Of a stretch of DNA of 47,621 nucleotides, positions 9,358 to 17,110 are shown piece by piece. Origin of the DNA: JBMORL01 sp049322335. Lineage in GTDB: Bacteria; Bacteroidota; Bacteroidia; Flavobacteriales_D; UBA2798. Below the pieces are notes generated by a model that saw only the letters and a program-made list of their open reading frames with translations, was not told where the DNA came from and ran no database searches. The stretch lies in contig JBMORL010000124.1 in assembly GCA_049322335.1 (NCBI GenBank), forward strand, positions 1 to 47,621. The letters are read 5' to 3'. The translations under genes and the position numbers were made by a program. Numbering within the stretch: the stretch's first letter is position 1; each line of letters begins with the position of its first letter.

Positions 9358-10581
9358 AATCATTTTCCTCTTCTCATAATCGCGGATCAACAACATATAC
9401 GCCACCACTCCGATACTGTATAAAAATGCGGTGATAAGGAAAACATTCATGTAACTTACACTGCTTTCCCTGAGTTTTTCAAAAACGTAGGAACTGATAA
9501 ACCATCCGCCACTCCAGATGGAAGCGGTGAGTGCACTTACCATCTCCTGGTTTTTTTTGCCTGCATACATCATGGTGACTTCCGATGTCATGGGCGCTGC
9601 CATATTCATCAGCGGTTGACGGATAGCGTAAAAGAAAAGTGCAAGAGAAAGTCCCCATGCTGTGCCACCTGAATATTCGGTAAGGGCAAGAGCTATTAAA
9701 GCGATAATGGCCAGTGATTGTGTGACGGGCACAGCTTTTTTATATCCCAACCGGTTTTTGATATGCGGAACCGCCATTGTTCCGATAAACACCAGTGAAA
9801 GCGCCAGTGCTCCGAAAATAGAAAACCGAAAAGCATCAAGGCCGTGTACGTTATAAAAGAAAAGACTGATGAAAGGAATAGTAAGTCCCGCACCAACAGC
9901 AATGAGTGTGGTGGGAATCATTGCTTTTATGATCAGGTTCCATTCGTATGATTTTTTTTCGGAATGATTTTCGGGGTCGTTCAGGTTTTCGGTAATTTGA
10001 ATGCGGTTTACAAAATACAGCCCGGCAAATCCAGCCAGGGCAAGTGCAATCAACAAATTTCTTTCAGAAAAAATAGCAGTATTTACCGATTGCAAACCAA
10101 AAATAAGGATCCCCGACACCACACCGGCAATACTCCATGTGGAATGGCTGAGAGAAATTCCTTCAGTAATGGTTTCTTTTTTTGAATTTCGCAAAATAAA
10201 AGGCAGTGCGGCAATCTGTATGCCCACAAAGCCAATTCCCCAGGTGAACTGCGAGAGATAAATGAGCCAATCGGTTTTCTTTTCCACGCCATAAATGATC
10301 AATAACGAAGAAACCGGGACAATAAAACAGGAAATGGTAAATAATGGTTTTATTTTTCTTCCCCGGATGTAAATGCCAACCGGAAAAGCCAGCAGTAAAA
10401 TACTTAGAAACCGGAATTTGGTAAAAGAAGCACCTTCATAATCGCTGTAACCCTGTTTTTGCATGTATACCAGCAGCACAAAGATGAAAGCTGCATTGAT
10501 GAGCTGCACGCAACATTCTGCAAGAATGAGATAAAAAATGTGTTTCTCTACGTTTTTATATCCTGAAAAAACCGATCGCAT
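9346..10581 (-). CDS. Major facilitator superfamily transporter
   Basis: 411 residues with about 12 hydrophobic segments: LILAECCVQLINAAFIFVLL, FLSILLLAFPVGIYI, FTISCFIVPVSSLLIIY, WGIGFVGIQIAALPFIL, WSIAGVVSGILIFG and so on, with a basic cytoplasmic loop between the two halves (NDPENHSEKKSYEW). This is the usual MFS length and layout. The motif WSIAGVVSG and the RQPLMNMAAP segment late in the protein fit drug/sugar-proton type carriers, but no substrate can be inferred. The N-terminus has no signal peptide beyond the first helix. The last residues (SGQ) and the TAG stop lie in a dispersed repeat. It follows the DUF4836-like lipoprotein gene but is separated from it by a strong terminator. Confidence 0.85.
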   Translation of the reverse strand: MRSVFSGYKNVEKHIFYLILAECCVQLINAAFIFVLLVYMQKQGYSDYEGASFTKFRFLSILLLAFPVGIYIRGRKIKPLFTISCFIVPVSSLLIIYGVEKKTDWLIYLSQFTWGIGFVGIQIAALPFILRNSKKETITEGISLSHSTWSIAGVVSGILIFGLQSVNTAIFSERNLLIALALAGFAGLYFVNRIQITENLNDPENHSEKKSYEWNLIIKAMIPTTLIAVGAGLTIPFISLFFYNVHGLDAFRFSIFGALALSLVFIGTMAVPHIKNRLGYKKAVPVTQSLAIIALIALALTEYSGGTAWGLSLALFFYAIRQPLMNMAAPMTSEVTMMYAGKKNQEMVSALTASIWSGGWFISSYVFEKLRESSVSYMNVFLITAFLYSIGVVAYMLLIRDYEKRKMISGQ

Positions 10582-10667
10582 AACCAGAGGTAAAAATACA
10601 GTTTATGGCCGTATGTATGGAGAAGATTTTTTATTCGCATGTTTTTCCGGTTTAAACGGCAGAAAAT

Positions 10668-10701
10668 AAAAAACGCTGCATGATTTACGCAGCGTTTTTT
10701 T
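10668..10701 (-). terminator. Bidirectional rho-independent terminator
   Basis: A 12-bp perfect stem (10668-10679 with 10689-10700) around CGCTGC/GCAGCG, with a 9-base loop, A-run on one side and T-run on the other. It lies 19 bases beyond the stop of the minus-strand lipoprotein gene and separates it from the MFS gene. Confidence 0.9.
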
Positions 10702-10719
10702 GAAAAATGTGGTTACTGA

Positions 10720-12297
10720 TCAGAGATATTTTTCAAGGCTCATCATACCCATAACGGCTGATGTAAGATTATAAAGGCTGTTTTTTCCTGTTTTTTCAAA
10801 TCGCAGTTCGAACACCGTTTCATTGGTGTTTCCATAAGCAACAGCATAGTCCATCGAACCAAACAGGTCTTCCACAGCACCTCTTTCGTTTTCAGGAATT
10901 ACTTTCCACAGTGCTTTAAAATCAAGATATCCAAAAGCGGTGTGCTGTGAAGCATTTTTTTCCACACCATCTGCTGTCCACGCGCTTAGTTTTCCGGTGG
11001 TGCCAAATTGTGCAGCCAGTTTTTCGCTGGTGGAAATAATAACTTTATTATTACTGAAAGCAACGAACGCATCATCTTTGTCAACGATATAATAACTTTC
11101 TTTCTTCTCAATATCCGGAACAGTGTCCATAATTTGCTGCCAGGTGTTGTCTTTTGTTCCGATTATTATTGCCATCACCGGCATTTCTTTTTCGTAGGTG
11201 AACATTTCTTCTTCACCATTCTCATTCACCCATGATTCCGACATCTGTTTTCTTTCTATATCGATCATGGAAATAGCTACATCACCGGTAAACGTTTTTA
11301 CCATATCCAGCAAATCAATACCCAGTTTATTACGAAATTCAATTTCTGCACCCTGGAATTCTTCACCACCCAGTTTTCCTATAAAATTATAGATGGGTTC
11401 GGGATTGGCTGCAAATGTCATAAAGCCGATAAGTGAACTGTCGGTGAGACAGGACGTGAAAGAAGGATCTATTCCCTCTCTCATCATGGCGTCAAATTCT
11501 TTTTTCGATTTGTCGCTGAATGTGTTTTTTACTTTGGCAGTGATTTTATCCGTTTCAAAATTCAGCGTGTAAAAAGTATAGGCTTCTTTTGTCCATTCCA
11601 TCATTGCTTTCAGCATTTCTTTTTCATCGCCACGCGCCTCATTCAAAGCCATGGGCATAAAAGAGTGTATATCATAAAGAGTTGCAAAATCCGATTTGTC
11701 ATTCAGAATTTCTTCATACTCGGGTTTTACGGTTTCAGTTTTTTCCACGGCTTTTTTCATCATTTCTGCCAGCATGGGCTCGGCTTCGTCTTTTTTCTTT
11801 CTTCCCACGGTAACACTTATCCCAAATGTTTCATACCAGCCTATGGCAGTACCTTTTTTGTAAACCGACATATATCCGTCTGTTTCTTTCGGTTCCACTT
11901 CCATTTCTTCCTTAATCATTTTTTCGAAATTCTCTTTATTGGAGAGATTAAAGACCATGATGAACCATTCGGGTTCTTTTTCGCCCCATTTGGCCATTAC
12001 AAAACTTTTCCCTTTAAAACCCAGCCCGCTTTTTTCTTCATCCAGGATATAATCCAGCTGTTCGCCAAACATAAATTTCATTTCTCCGGGAATCATACCA
12101 TCCTCGGCTATTCCCGATTTTTCGATCAGTTGTCCGGGTTCCATAGCCATTACCATATCGGGCTCGTAATGCGACATCAGGTTTTTTGCCACTTCTTCGG
12201 CAGTGAGGTCGGTTTTGCTTCCACAGGAGGTAAAAATGACTGCGGGAAAAAGAAATAAAAGGAAAAAAGTACGGGAATGTGAAAAAAGGTGGCTCAT
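10720..12297 (-). CDS. DUF4836-like lipoprotein
   Basis: 525 residues from ATG 12297. The signal peptide ends in a lipobox (AVIFTSC), predicting a lipid-anchored envelope protein. The body has the features of the Bacteroidota DUF4836 family: an N-terminal region (DMVMAMEPGQLIEKSGI), then KGKSFVMAKWGEKEPEWFIM, then a repeated second half (MIIGTKDN-type, YYIVDKDDAFVAFSNNKVII, AFGYLDFKALWKVIP). The family's role is unknown. An upstream GTG at 12316-12318 was rejected because it falls on the likely -7 promoter box (12318-12325). Monocistronic: its own promoter and a strong terminator. Confidence 0.8.
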   Translation of the reverse strand: MSHLFSHSRTFFLLFLFPAVIFTSCGSKTDLTAEEVAKNLMSHYEPDMVMAMEPGQLIEKSGIAEDGMIPGEMKFMFGEQLDYILDEEKSGLGFKGKSFVMAKWGEKEPEWFIMVFNLSNKENFEKMIKEEMEVEPKETDGYMSVYKKGTAIGWYETFGISVTVGRKKKDEAEPMLAEMMKKAVEKTETVKPEYEEILNDKSDFATLYDIHSFMPMALNEARGDEKEMLKAMMEWTKEAYTFYTLNFETDKITAKVKNTFSDKSKKEFDAMMREGIDPSFTSCLTDSSLIGFMTFAANPEPIYNFIGKLGGEEFQGAEIEFRNKLGIDLLDMVKTFTGDVAISMIDIERKQMSESWVNENGEEEMFTYEKEMPVMAIIIGTKDNTWQQIMDTVPDIEKKESYYIVDKDDAFVAFSNNKVIISTSEKLAAQFGTTGKLSAWTADGVEKNASQHTAFGYLDFKALWKVIPENERGAVEDLFGSMDYAVAYGNTNETVFELRFEKTGKNSLYNLTSAVMGMMSLEKYL

Positions 12298-12317
12298 AGT
12301 GGTATTGTTTAAGTGCA

Positions 12318-12325
12318 CAAAAATA
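12318..12325 (-). promoter_or_regulatory. Bacteroidota -7 promoter box for the DUF4836-like gene
   Basis: Minus strand TATTTTTG fits TAnnTTTG and lies 20 bases before ATG 12297. No convincing -33 element is seen. Confidence 0.5.
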
Positions 12326-12394
12326 GCAGAATTTCAACAACTTTCGGGTGACGCAGGACATAAATTATCCTGTAACCCGGCATTTTATTCTTCG

Positions 12395-12402
12395 TAAATT
12401 TG
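12395..12402 (+). promoter_or_regulatory. -7 promoter box directly before a start codon
   Basis: TAAATTTG fits TAnnTTTG and ends only 3 bases before ATG 12406. Transcription would begin at or next to the start codon, so the message may be leaderless. Confidence 0.5.
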
Positions 12403-12405
12403 CCT

Positions 12406-12981
12406 ATGCACGATATTGAACCGCATTATAACTGGAGAGGATTGTATACAGCCGAGGAAGACAGCCGGTCGCCTTTCTATGGCCGGGAATACAGTGAATT
12501 TGAATATTCCAACCATATCTACGACCACTATATTCACCCGCAATGGGACGAATTTGGATCGCAAACCCTTTATATCAAGATTATTTATGCTGATTATGAT
12601 GAGGGTTTTACAATAATTGAATTGATGGGTGAGTGGAACGACCTTTTGTATAATGACATTATGTTGCTGAAAAGGGAAATTGTGGAAACCCTGCAGGCTG
12701 AAGGAATTTCGAAGTTTATTTTACTGGGTGAAAATGTACTGAATTTCCACACATCAGACGAGTGTTATTATGAAGAATGGTTTGATGAAGCAAATGAAAA
12801 TGATGGCTGGATTGCGATGGTAAATTTTCGTGATCATGTAATTGAAGATTTCCAGTCGGCCAACATCGACAGTTATTTTGTGATGGGCGGAAACATCAAC
12901 GAAATGGAATGGCGAACCCTGCATCCGGATTCTTTTTATAAACGGGTGAAAAAATTGGTGCAGAAAAGGATCGAAGGGTGA
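12406..12981 (+). CDS. Hypothetical acidic protein, 191 residues
   Basis: Not recognised as a named family. The protein is strongly acidic and rich in Tyr and Trp, with no signal peptide: MHDIEPHYNWRGLYTAEEDS, then YDHYIHPQWDEFGSQTLYIK, YDEGFTIIELMGEWNDLLYN, ISKFILLGENVLNF, and a basic C-terminal helix (YKRVKKLVQKRIEG). It looks like a complete cytoplasmic alpha/beta protein, possibly with a Rossmann-like order. ATG 12406 is chosen over TTG 12400, which overlaps the promoter box. Convergent with the pseudouridine synthase gene. Confidence 0.7.
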   Translation: MHDIEPHYNWRGLYTAEEDSRSPFYGREYSEFEYSNHIYDHYIHPQWDEFGSQTLYIKIIYADYDEGFTIIELMGEWNDLLYNDIMLLKREIVETLQAEGISKFILLGENVLNFHTSDECYYEEWFDEANENDGWIAMVNFRDHVIEDFQSANIDSYFVMGGNINEMEWRTLHPDSFYKRVKKLVQKRIEG

Positions 12982-13000
12982 GAACCCGCCTGACGAAATA

Positions 13001-13627
13001 TTACATTTTCAACCCAAGCTTTTCATAAACCGTATTCCTGTCCAGTTCCATAACGTCTCCGGGTTTTAATGGAGATAAAGTGAGTTGTTCCATTTGAATT
13101 CGTATGAGCCTTAATGTAGGAAATCCTGTTTTGGCTGTCATTCTTCTTACCTGCCGGTTTTTGCCTTCTGTAAGGGTGAGTTGTATCCAGGAAGTAGGGA
13201 CCGATTTCCTGAAACGTATAGGCGGATTCCGTTCGGGAATTTCTGCCGGTTCCGGAATTTTATGCGCTTTGGCCGGGAGGGTTTTATGTGTTTTTCCGTT
13301 GATATTGATCTCCACGCCTTTTTGTAATTCAAGCAATGCCTTATCCGTTATATCTCCTTCTGCCTGCACAAGATAGGTGCGCTGGTGCTTTTGTTTAGGA
13401 TCGAGAAGAAGAGCATTTATTTTTTTATCATTGGTGAGCAATAATAATCCTTCGCTGTCGCTATCCAGGCGGCCAACGGGATAAACATCTTTTGGAAAAG
13501 TAAATTCCAGGTCGGCAAGAGTTGCATGGCTGCCTTCGCGGGTAAATTGCGAAAGCATATTAAAGGGCTTGTAGATGATAAAGTAGGAAAACAATGTTAT
13601 TTGTATTTTTCTGAAACCATTTTCCAC
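13001..13627 (-). CDS. rluE: 23S rRNA pseudouridine synthase, RsuA/RluE type
   Basis: The protein has the compact RluE layout without an S4 domain: FIIYKPFNMLSQFT near the start, the catalytic motif GRLDSDSEGLLLLTND (Asp at about residue 55), QRTYLVQAEG, and the C-terminal TLTEGKNRQVRRM motif. The family converts a uridine of 23S rRNA (U2457 in E. coli) to pseudouridine. ATG 13627 would overlap the end of the DUF1801 gene by 31 bases; TTG 13594, three bases after that gene's stop, gives an N-terminus more like the family and may be the true start. It is the last gene of a likely minus-strand run that includes the DUF1801 protein. Confidence 0.88.
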   Translation of the reverse strand: MENGFRKIQITLFSYFIIYKPFNMLSQFTREGSHATLADLEFTFPKDVYPVGRLDSDSEGLLLLTNDKKINALLLDPKQKHQRTYLVQAEGDITDKALLELQKGVEININGKTHKTLPAKAHKIPEPAEIPERNPPIRFRKSVPTSWIQLTLTEGKNRQVRRMTAKTGFPTLRLIRIQMEQLTLSPLKPGDVMELDRNTVYEKLGLKM

Positions 13628-14013
13628 GAATCTTTCACTACCTGTTGCAAAATTTCGCGGTCAATATCTTCCAGTTTATTAATGTAGACGCAACCTGTCC
13701 CGGTTTTGTGTTTGCCCAGTTTTTTTAAAAGTTTGCTGTGGGTTTGGGCACCTGACATCAGGTGAAGTGAAAAATTACTTTTTCTTACCGAGAATCCGGT
13801 TTTCATCCATTCTCCCTGTTGTCCGGTGGGGTATTTATATCTGAACCTTCCAAATCCGATGATACCGTTTCCCCATAGTTCCGGTTTCTCTTTCGTAATG
13901 GTTTTAAACAACTTTAGTAATTCCAGGGCATCCTTTTTTTTCTTTTCATCCGTTTTCGAAAGAAAAGCATCCACATTTTCTGCGGTAGGTTTGGTTTTTA
14001 TTTCTTTGGCCAT
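13597..14013 (-). CDS. DUF1801 (YdhG-like) protein
   Basis: 138 residues, cytoplasmic. The order VDAFLSKTDEKKKKDALELL, ELWGNGIIGFGRFRYKYPTG, EWMKTGFSVRKSNFSLHLM, KLGKHKTGTGCVYINKLEDI and a C-terminal helix matches DUF1801, a small alpha/beta fold related to the frataxin/YdhG-like group. The enzymatic role is not established for this subfamily. It overlaps or abuts the rRNA-modification gene downstream and is preceded by an A-rich leader made of short AAAACxTAAA-like repeats. Confidence 0.85.
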   Translation of the reverse strand: MAKEIKTKPTAENVDAFLSKTDEKKKKDALELLKLFKTITKEKPELWGNGIIGFGRFRYKYPTGQQGEWMKTGFSVRKSNFSLHLMSGAQTHSKLLKKLGKHKTGTGCVYINKLEDIDREILQQVVKDSWKMVSEKYK

Positions 14014-14020
14014 GGGAGAT

Positions 14021-14053
14021 TATTTTAGGTTATATGTTTTAAGTTTTATGTTT
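14021..14053. repeat. Leader repeat of AAAACNTAAA-type words
   Basis: Read on the minus strand, this stretch just before the DUF1801 start is a chain of words such as AAACATAAAACTTAAAACAT and ACCTAAAATA. A very similar chain precedes the ArsI-like gene at 38467-38510. Confidence 0.5.
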
Positions 14054-14081
14054 GAATCGCTTTATCCGTTTAATACTGTTA

Positions 14082-15710
14082 TTATATCCCCTTCTTCAAC
14101 ATCTTCTGTATCATTTCTCCGGATCGGAGAGTAAATTGCTTTTCATCCGTTGCTTTCAGAATAAAAAAATCTTCCAGATATTTTTTTTCATTTTCTGAAA
14201 TGGAGTTGTATGCAAAAAGAATTTCCAGCAGGATTTTGTTTTTATTTAACAAGGTTTCCTTTTTACTTTTTGATGAAGCTGAAATTACCTGGCGGTCTCC
14301 TTTATACCTGTTATTGATCCATTCGGTGGTCTTCAAACTCACCTTATCCGGATCAATATATTCCGAATAATCATTTTTTTCTTCCCAAAGCAAAGTGGAA
14401 TGAGCAAGTAGTTTTAATATTTTTTCTGGTGTGCGGTAATTTTTCTTTTCCGAAATTTTTTTCCATTCTTTTTCTGCCAGTGCAAAAAGTTCTTTCTGAA
14501 GCGGACGAAACCCAAGCCGGTAATAAAACCAGAAGGCTCCCGATTTAATACCTTCAGCGTTGTTTTTTCCTATTTGATAAGGATCAACACTAAACAGTGA
14601 AACGTTGTAACTGAATTTATACGCACGCAAAAGCTGTCCCACCACCCATGCCGATTCTCCACCGCGGAACGGAGGCAACACATTTACACCAAATCCCGAT
14701 TGCCGCCCTAAAATCCATCCGCCTCCGTAAGCCATGGGAATATGGTTTTTCATCAGCAAATAGCCGGCATATACCTGTAACGGGTATTTCATTTCGGGTG
14801 TCATATAAAAAAGCGCAATGGTAATTCCCCTTCCCATGTCAAGTAATTCTGTTTCATTTTGATTGGGAAAAGAAAATGGGTCAGTTTCCCTCATCAGCGA
14901 TCCCATGGAAGCACGGGCCAGGTTTGATAGTTTTGTTTTTTCACTTTTGGTAAGAGGAATAGAAACAGGTTTTCCTTCTGAAAAAATTTCTGCAAGAGTG
15001 GTTTTCCGGATAATTCCGTTGGTATGATAAAACAGGTTTCCTTTTTTAAATCTTCCTGATGAAAGGGTGGGGAAGTCATCACCCAGGCGAAAACGGGTGT
15101 ATAAACGGAAAGAAGAAAACAGGTTTTCCTTATAGGAATGATTTCCCGGCAAACGTAATCCGCTGCTGACATAAAAACGCAGTATATCTTTTTTGGAGGC
15201 CAGCCCCTGCAATTTTTCCCTGAAAAAATAGTTTTTGTTTTGTTTCTCCTCGGGTTTAAGTTCGGCTTCAACAGGATCCTGTGTATAGCTCAGCGCATGA
15301 TAAATTTCATCTTTATCACCTTCCACCGAATCAAACTCACAGGAGCCGGGATAATGTTCCATCAGCCAGCGGTTAAATTCAAGCGTAAACGATGCGCACA
15401 TATTGGAACCTGAAATGCCTGAATTAAGTAAAAACTCACTATGCAGCGATTTGTTTTTACTTTGTACAAAACCGATCACCCGTTTTAATTCTTTTTCAGC
15501 TTTTTTCAGGATATTTTCACTGGCAGGATAAGCAAGAATGAATAAAAGCGAATCATGGTAATGCTGAATACTTTTTTCTCCTGTCAGTTTGATTTCCTTC
15601 AAATCCGATAATAATAAACCGGTGGCAGTTATACTTTCTGCATCAAATCTTCTTTGAGCAACAGAAAGTTGTTTGATTAATTCAGAAAATGATTTTTTTT
15701 TAGCAGCCAT
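14082..15710 (-). CDS. Hypothetical protein, 542 residues
   Basis: No family is recognised with confidence. The protein starts MAAKKKSFSELIKQLSVAQR and has no signal peptide. The N-terminal third is helical. The centre contains FYVSSGLRLPGNHSYKENLF and GNLFYHTNGIIRKTTLAEIF. The C-terminal half contains IPMAYGGGWILGRQSGFGVN, PPFRGGESAWVVGQLLRAY, FSVDPYQIGKNN and KSGAFWFYYRLGFRPLQKEL. This last part recalls N-acyltransferase-like folds, where a conserved GFRP/YRLGF turn follows the acyl-CoA site, but that is only a suggestion. It sits between the FGE-like secreted protein and the DUF1801 gene, all on the minus strand. Confidence 0.7.
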   Translation of the reverse strand: MAAKKKSFSELIKQLSVAQRRFDAESITATGLLLSDLKEIKLTGEKSIQHYHDSLLFILAYPASENILKKAEKELKRVIGFVQSKNKSLHSEFLLNSGISGSNMCASFTLEFNRWLMEHYPGSCEFDSVEGDKDEIYHALSYTQDPVEAELKPEEKQNKNYFFREKLQGLASKKDILRFYVSSGLRLPGNHSYKENLFSSFRLYTRFRLGDDFPTLSSGRFKKGNLFYHTNGIIRKTTLAEIFSEGKPVSIPLTKSEKTKLSNLARASMGSLMRETDPFSFPNQNETELLDMGRGITIALFYMTPEMKYPLQVYAGYLLMKNHIPMAYGGGWILGRQSGFGVNVLPPFRGGESAWVVGQLLRAYKFSYNVSLFSVDPYQIGKNNAEGIKSGAFWFYYRLGFRPLQKELFALAEKEWKKISEKKNYRTPEKILKLLAHSTLLWEEKNDYSEYIDPDKVSLKTTEWINNRYKGDRQVISASSKSKKETLLNKNKILLEILFAYNSISENEKKYLEDFFILKATDEKQFTLRSGEMIQKMLKKGI

Positions 15711-15786
15711 ATTTCAGATAATAACCAAATGTACCGGGATTACCATTATTGCCAGGAAAGTTGATTTTAGTAATAATAAGAAAGGA

Positions 15787-16956
15787 TCAATTTTTAATTT
15801 TTATTTCCATCACATAGCGAAATCCCAGCCACGGCTGCGCACCGTTATAGGGAATATTGTTTTCTATTTTTGCTTCTTTGGCATAGTGGCAGTATCCACC
15901 GCCTTTACAAATATTTTTTTCATACACCATTTCTGCCGCATTTCCATACAAACCGTAAAATCCCTGCCAGTCGGGATTAAAGGAAGTTCTTTCGCATAAA
16001 CCTTTTCCTACATTGTGCTTCACCATTTCTTCGTAATTGCTGCATTTGGAAGTAACCACATAATTAAACAAAGCGCAGCCTTTTACGTTTACACTATCGT
16101 ATTCTTTTTTCTTTTTCATGTCTTCATTCAGCCCGATAAATGCCATTTGTTCCCATTCGGCAACAGTGGGTAGACGGAAGGTTACATGTAATTCATCAAG
16201 GTAAAGTTCTTCATTTGTTTCATGAAACAGTGTAAGCCATTTGCAATACAGGTTAGCCTGCTCATAGGTGATGCCCGTTATGGGAAACTGTAACGCCTTT
16301 TTTGCCTGGTCGTCTGACTCAATTTGTTTGTGAAAATAAATAGAAGAAGAAACCACGCCTTTGTAACCGATCCAGTATTTTTCAGCGTGAGTAGAATTTA
16401 CCGACTGGTTGGCGTAATACCGGTAAGCCCTCAGGCAGAGAGGATCCATTTTGGTGGTATCGGGAATTATAGCTTCCACGGTAAAACCATAACTATCTCC
16501 CGAATCGGCCACATCTTTCATGAAAAAAATCCAGTCGAGCAACGAGACTTCGGTTTGTTTGGCGATAAGCGTATTGGCTGCTTTCAGGCCACCGTATAAT
16601 TTATTGTGTTTGGAGGTTACATACACCGCACGGATTCCGGTAGCAAATACTTCGAATATTTCTTCATAAGTATTAAACGGGTTGATATTCTGATAAGCCA
16701 CGGGTACCACCATTTTTCCTTTTTTATCAAACACGCCCATTTTCCCGTTTTGATGTACCATAAAATAATCGTGATCGATATAATAGATTGTATCAAAATA
16801 AGCGGGAATGATGTATTTTGATTTTTTCATCAATCCATACTTCTCATTCTGTTTCACCACGTTTCGTCCGTCAATTTCTTCAATTATTTCAGGGTCTTCC
16901 TGTGAAAATCCAATGGCAGGTAATAATATCAATAAAATCAACAAGGTTCTTTTCAT
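15787..16956 (-). CDS. Secreted WG-repeat plus FGE/SUMF1-like domain protein
   Basis: 389 residues from ATG 16956; this start gives a clean signal peptide (MKRTLLILLILLPAIGFSQ), while the longer open frame to 17046 has no such property. Residues 25-110 contain WG-repeat-like strands (NEKYGLMKKSKYIIPAYFD, NGKMGVFDKKGKMVVPVAYQ). The rest is a formylglycine-generating-enzyme-like fold: ITGITYEQANLYCKWLT, FRLPTVAEWEQMAFIG, GLYGNAAEMVYE, CKGGGYCHYAKEA, WLGFRYVM. In active FGE two Cys lie close together near the GGS motif; here only the first is evident and an Ala stands where the second would be. It is therefore probably a structural SUMF1 domain, as in GldJ and GldK, rather than a sulfatase activator. 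Confidence 0.8.
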   Translation of the reverse strand: MKRTLLILLILLPAIGFSQEDPEIIEEIDGRNVVKQNEKYGLMKKSKYIIPAYFDTIYYIDHDYFMVHQNGKMGVFDKKGKMVVPVAYQNINPFNTYEEIFEVFATGIRAVYVTSKHNKLYGGLKAANTLIAKQTEVSLLDWIFFMKDVADSGDSYGFTVEAIIPDTTKMDPLCLRAYRYYANQSVNSTHAEKYWIGYKGVVSSSIYFHKQIESDDQAKKALQFPITGITYEQANLYCKWLTLFHETNEELYLDELHVTFRLPTVAEWEQMAFIGLNEDMKKKKEYDSVNVKGCALFNYVVTSKCSNYEEMVKHNVGKGLCERTSFNPDWQGFYGLYGNAAEMVYEKNICKGGGYCHYAKEAKIENNIPYNGAQPWLGFRYVMEIKIKN

Positions 16957-17110
16957 GCTGTCAATATTTCCATAAATGTAATATTTTAAACCCAACAAAC
17001 GGTCACTTTTAACCAGCCAACGGCATATTGTCATAATCCTTAACATGGCAATTGCCGGTTTACCGGATATTATCTAACTTACACCCGCTAAACCCAAAAC
17101 CTGGCTAAAC

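Noticed and set aside
11665..12258. 197-residue plus-strand open frame rich in Phe and His
   Set aside because: It lies entirely antisense to the DUF4836-like lipoprotein gene; its Phe/His bias is the mirror of Glu/Lys/Met-rich codons on the other strand.
15787..17046. Longer start for the FGE-like protein at 17046
   Set aside because: The 30 extra residues have no signal character, while ATG 16956 begins a clean signal peptide.
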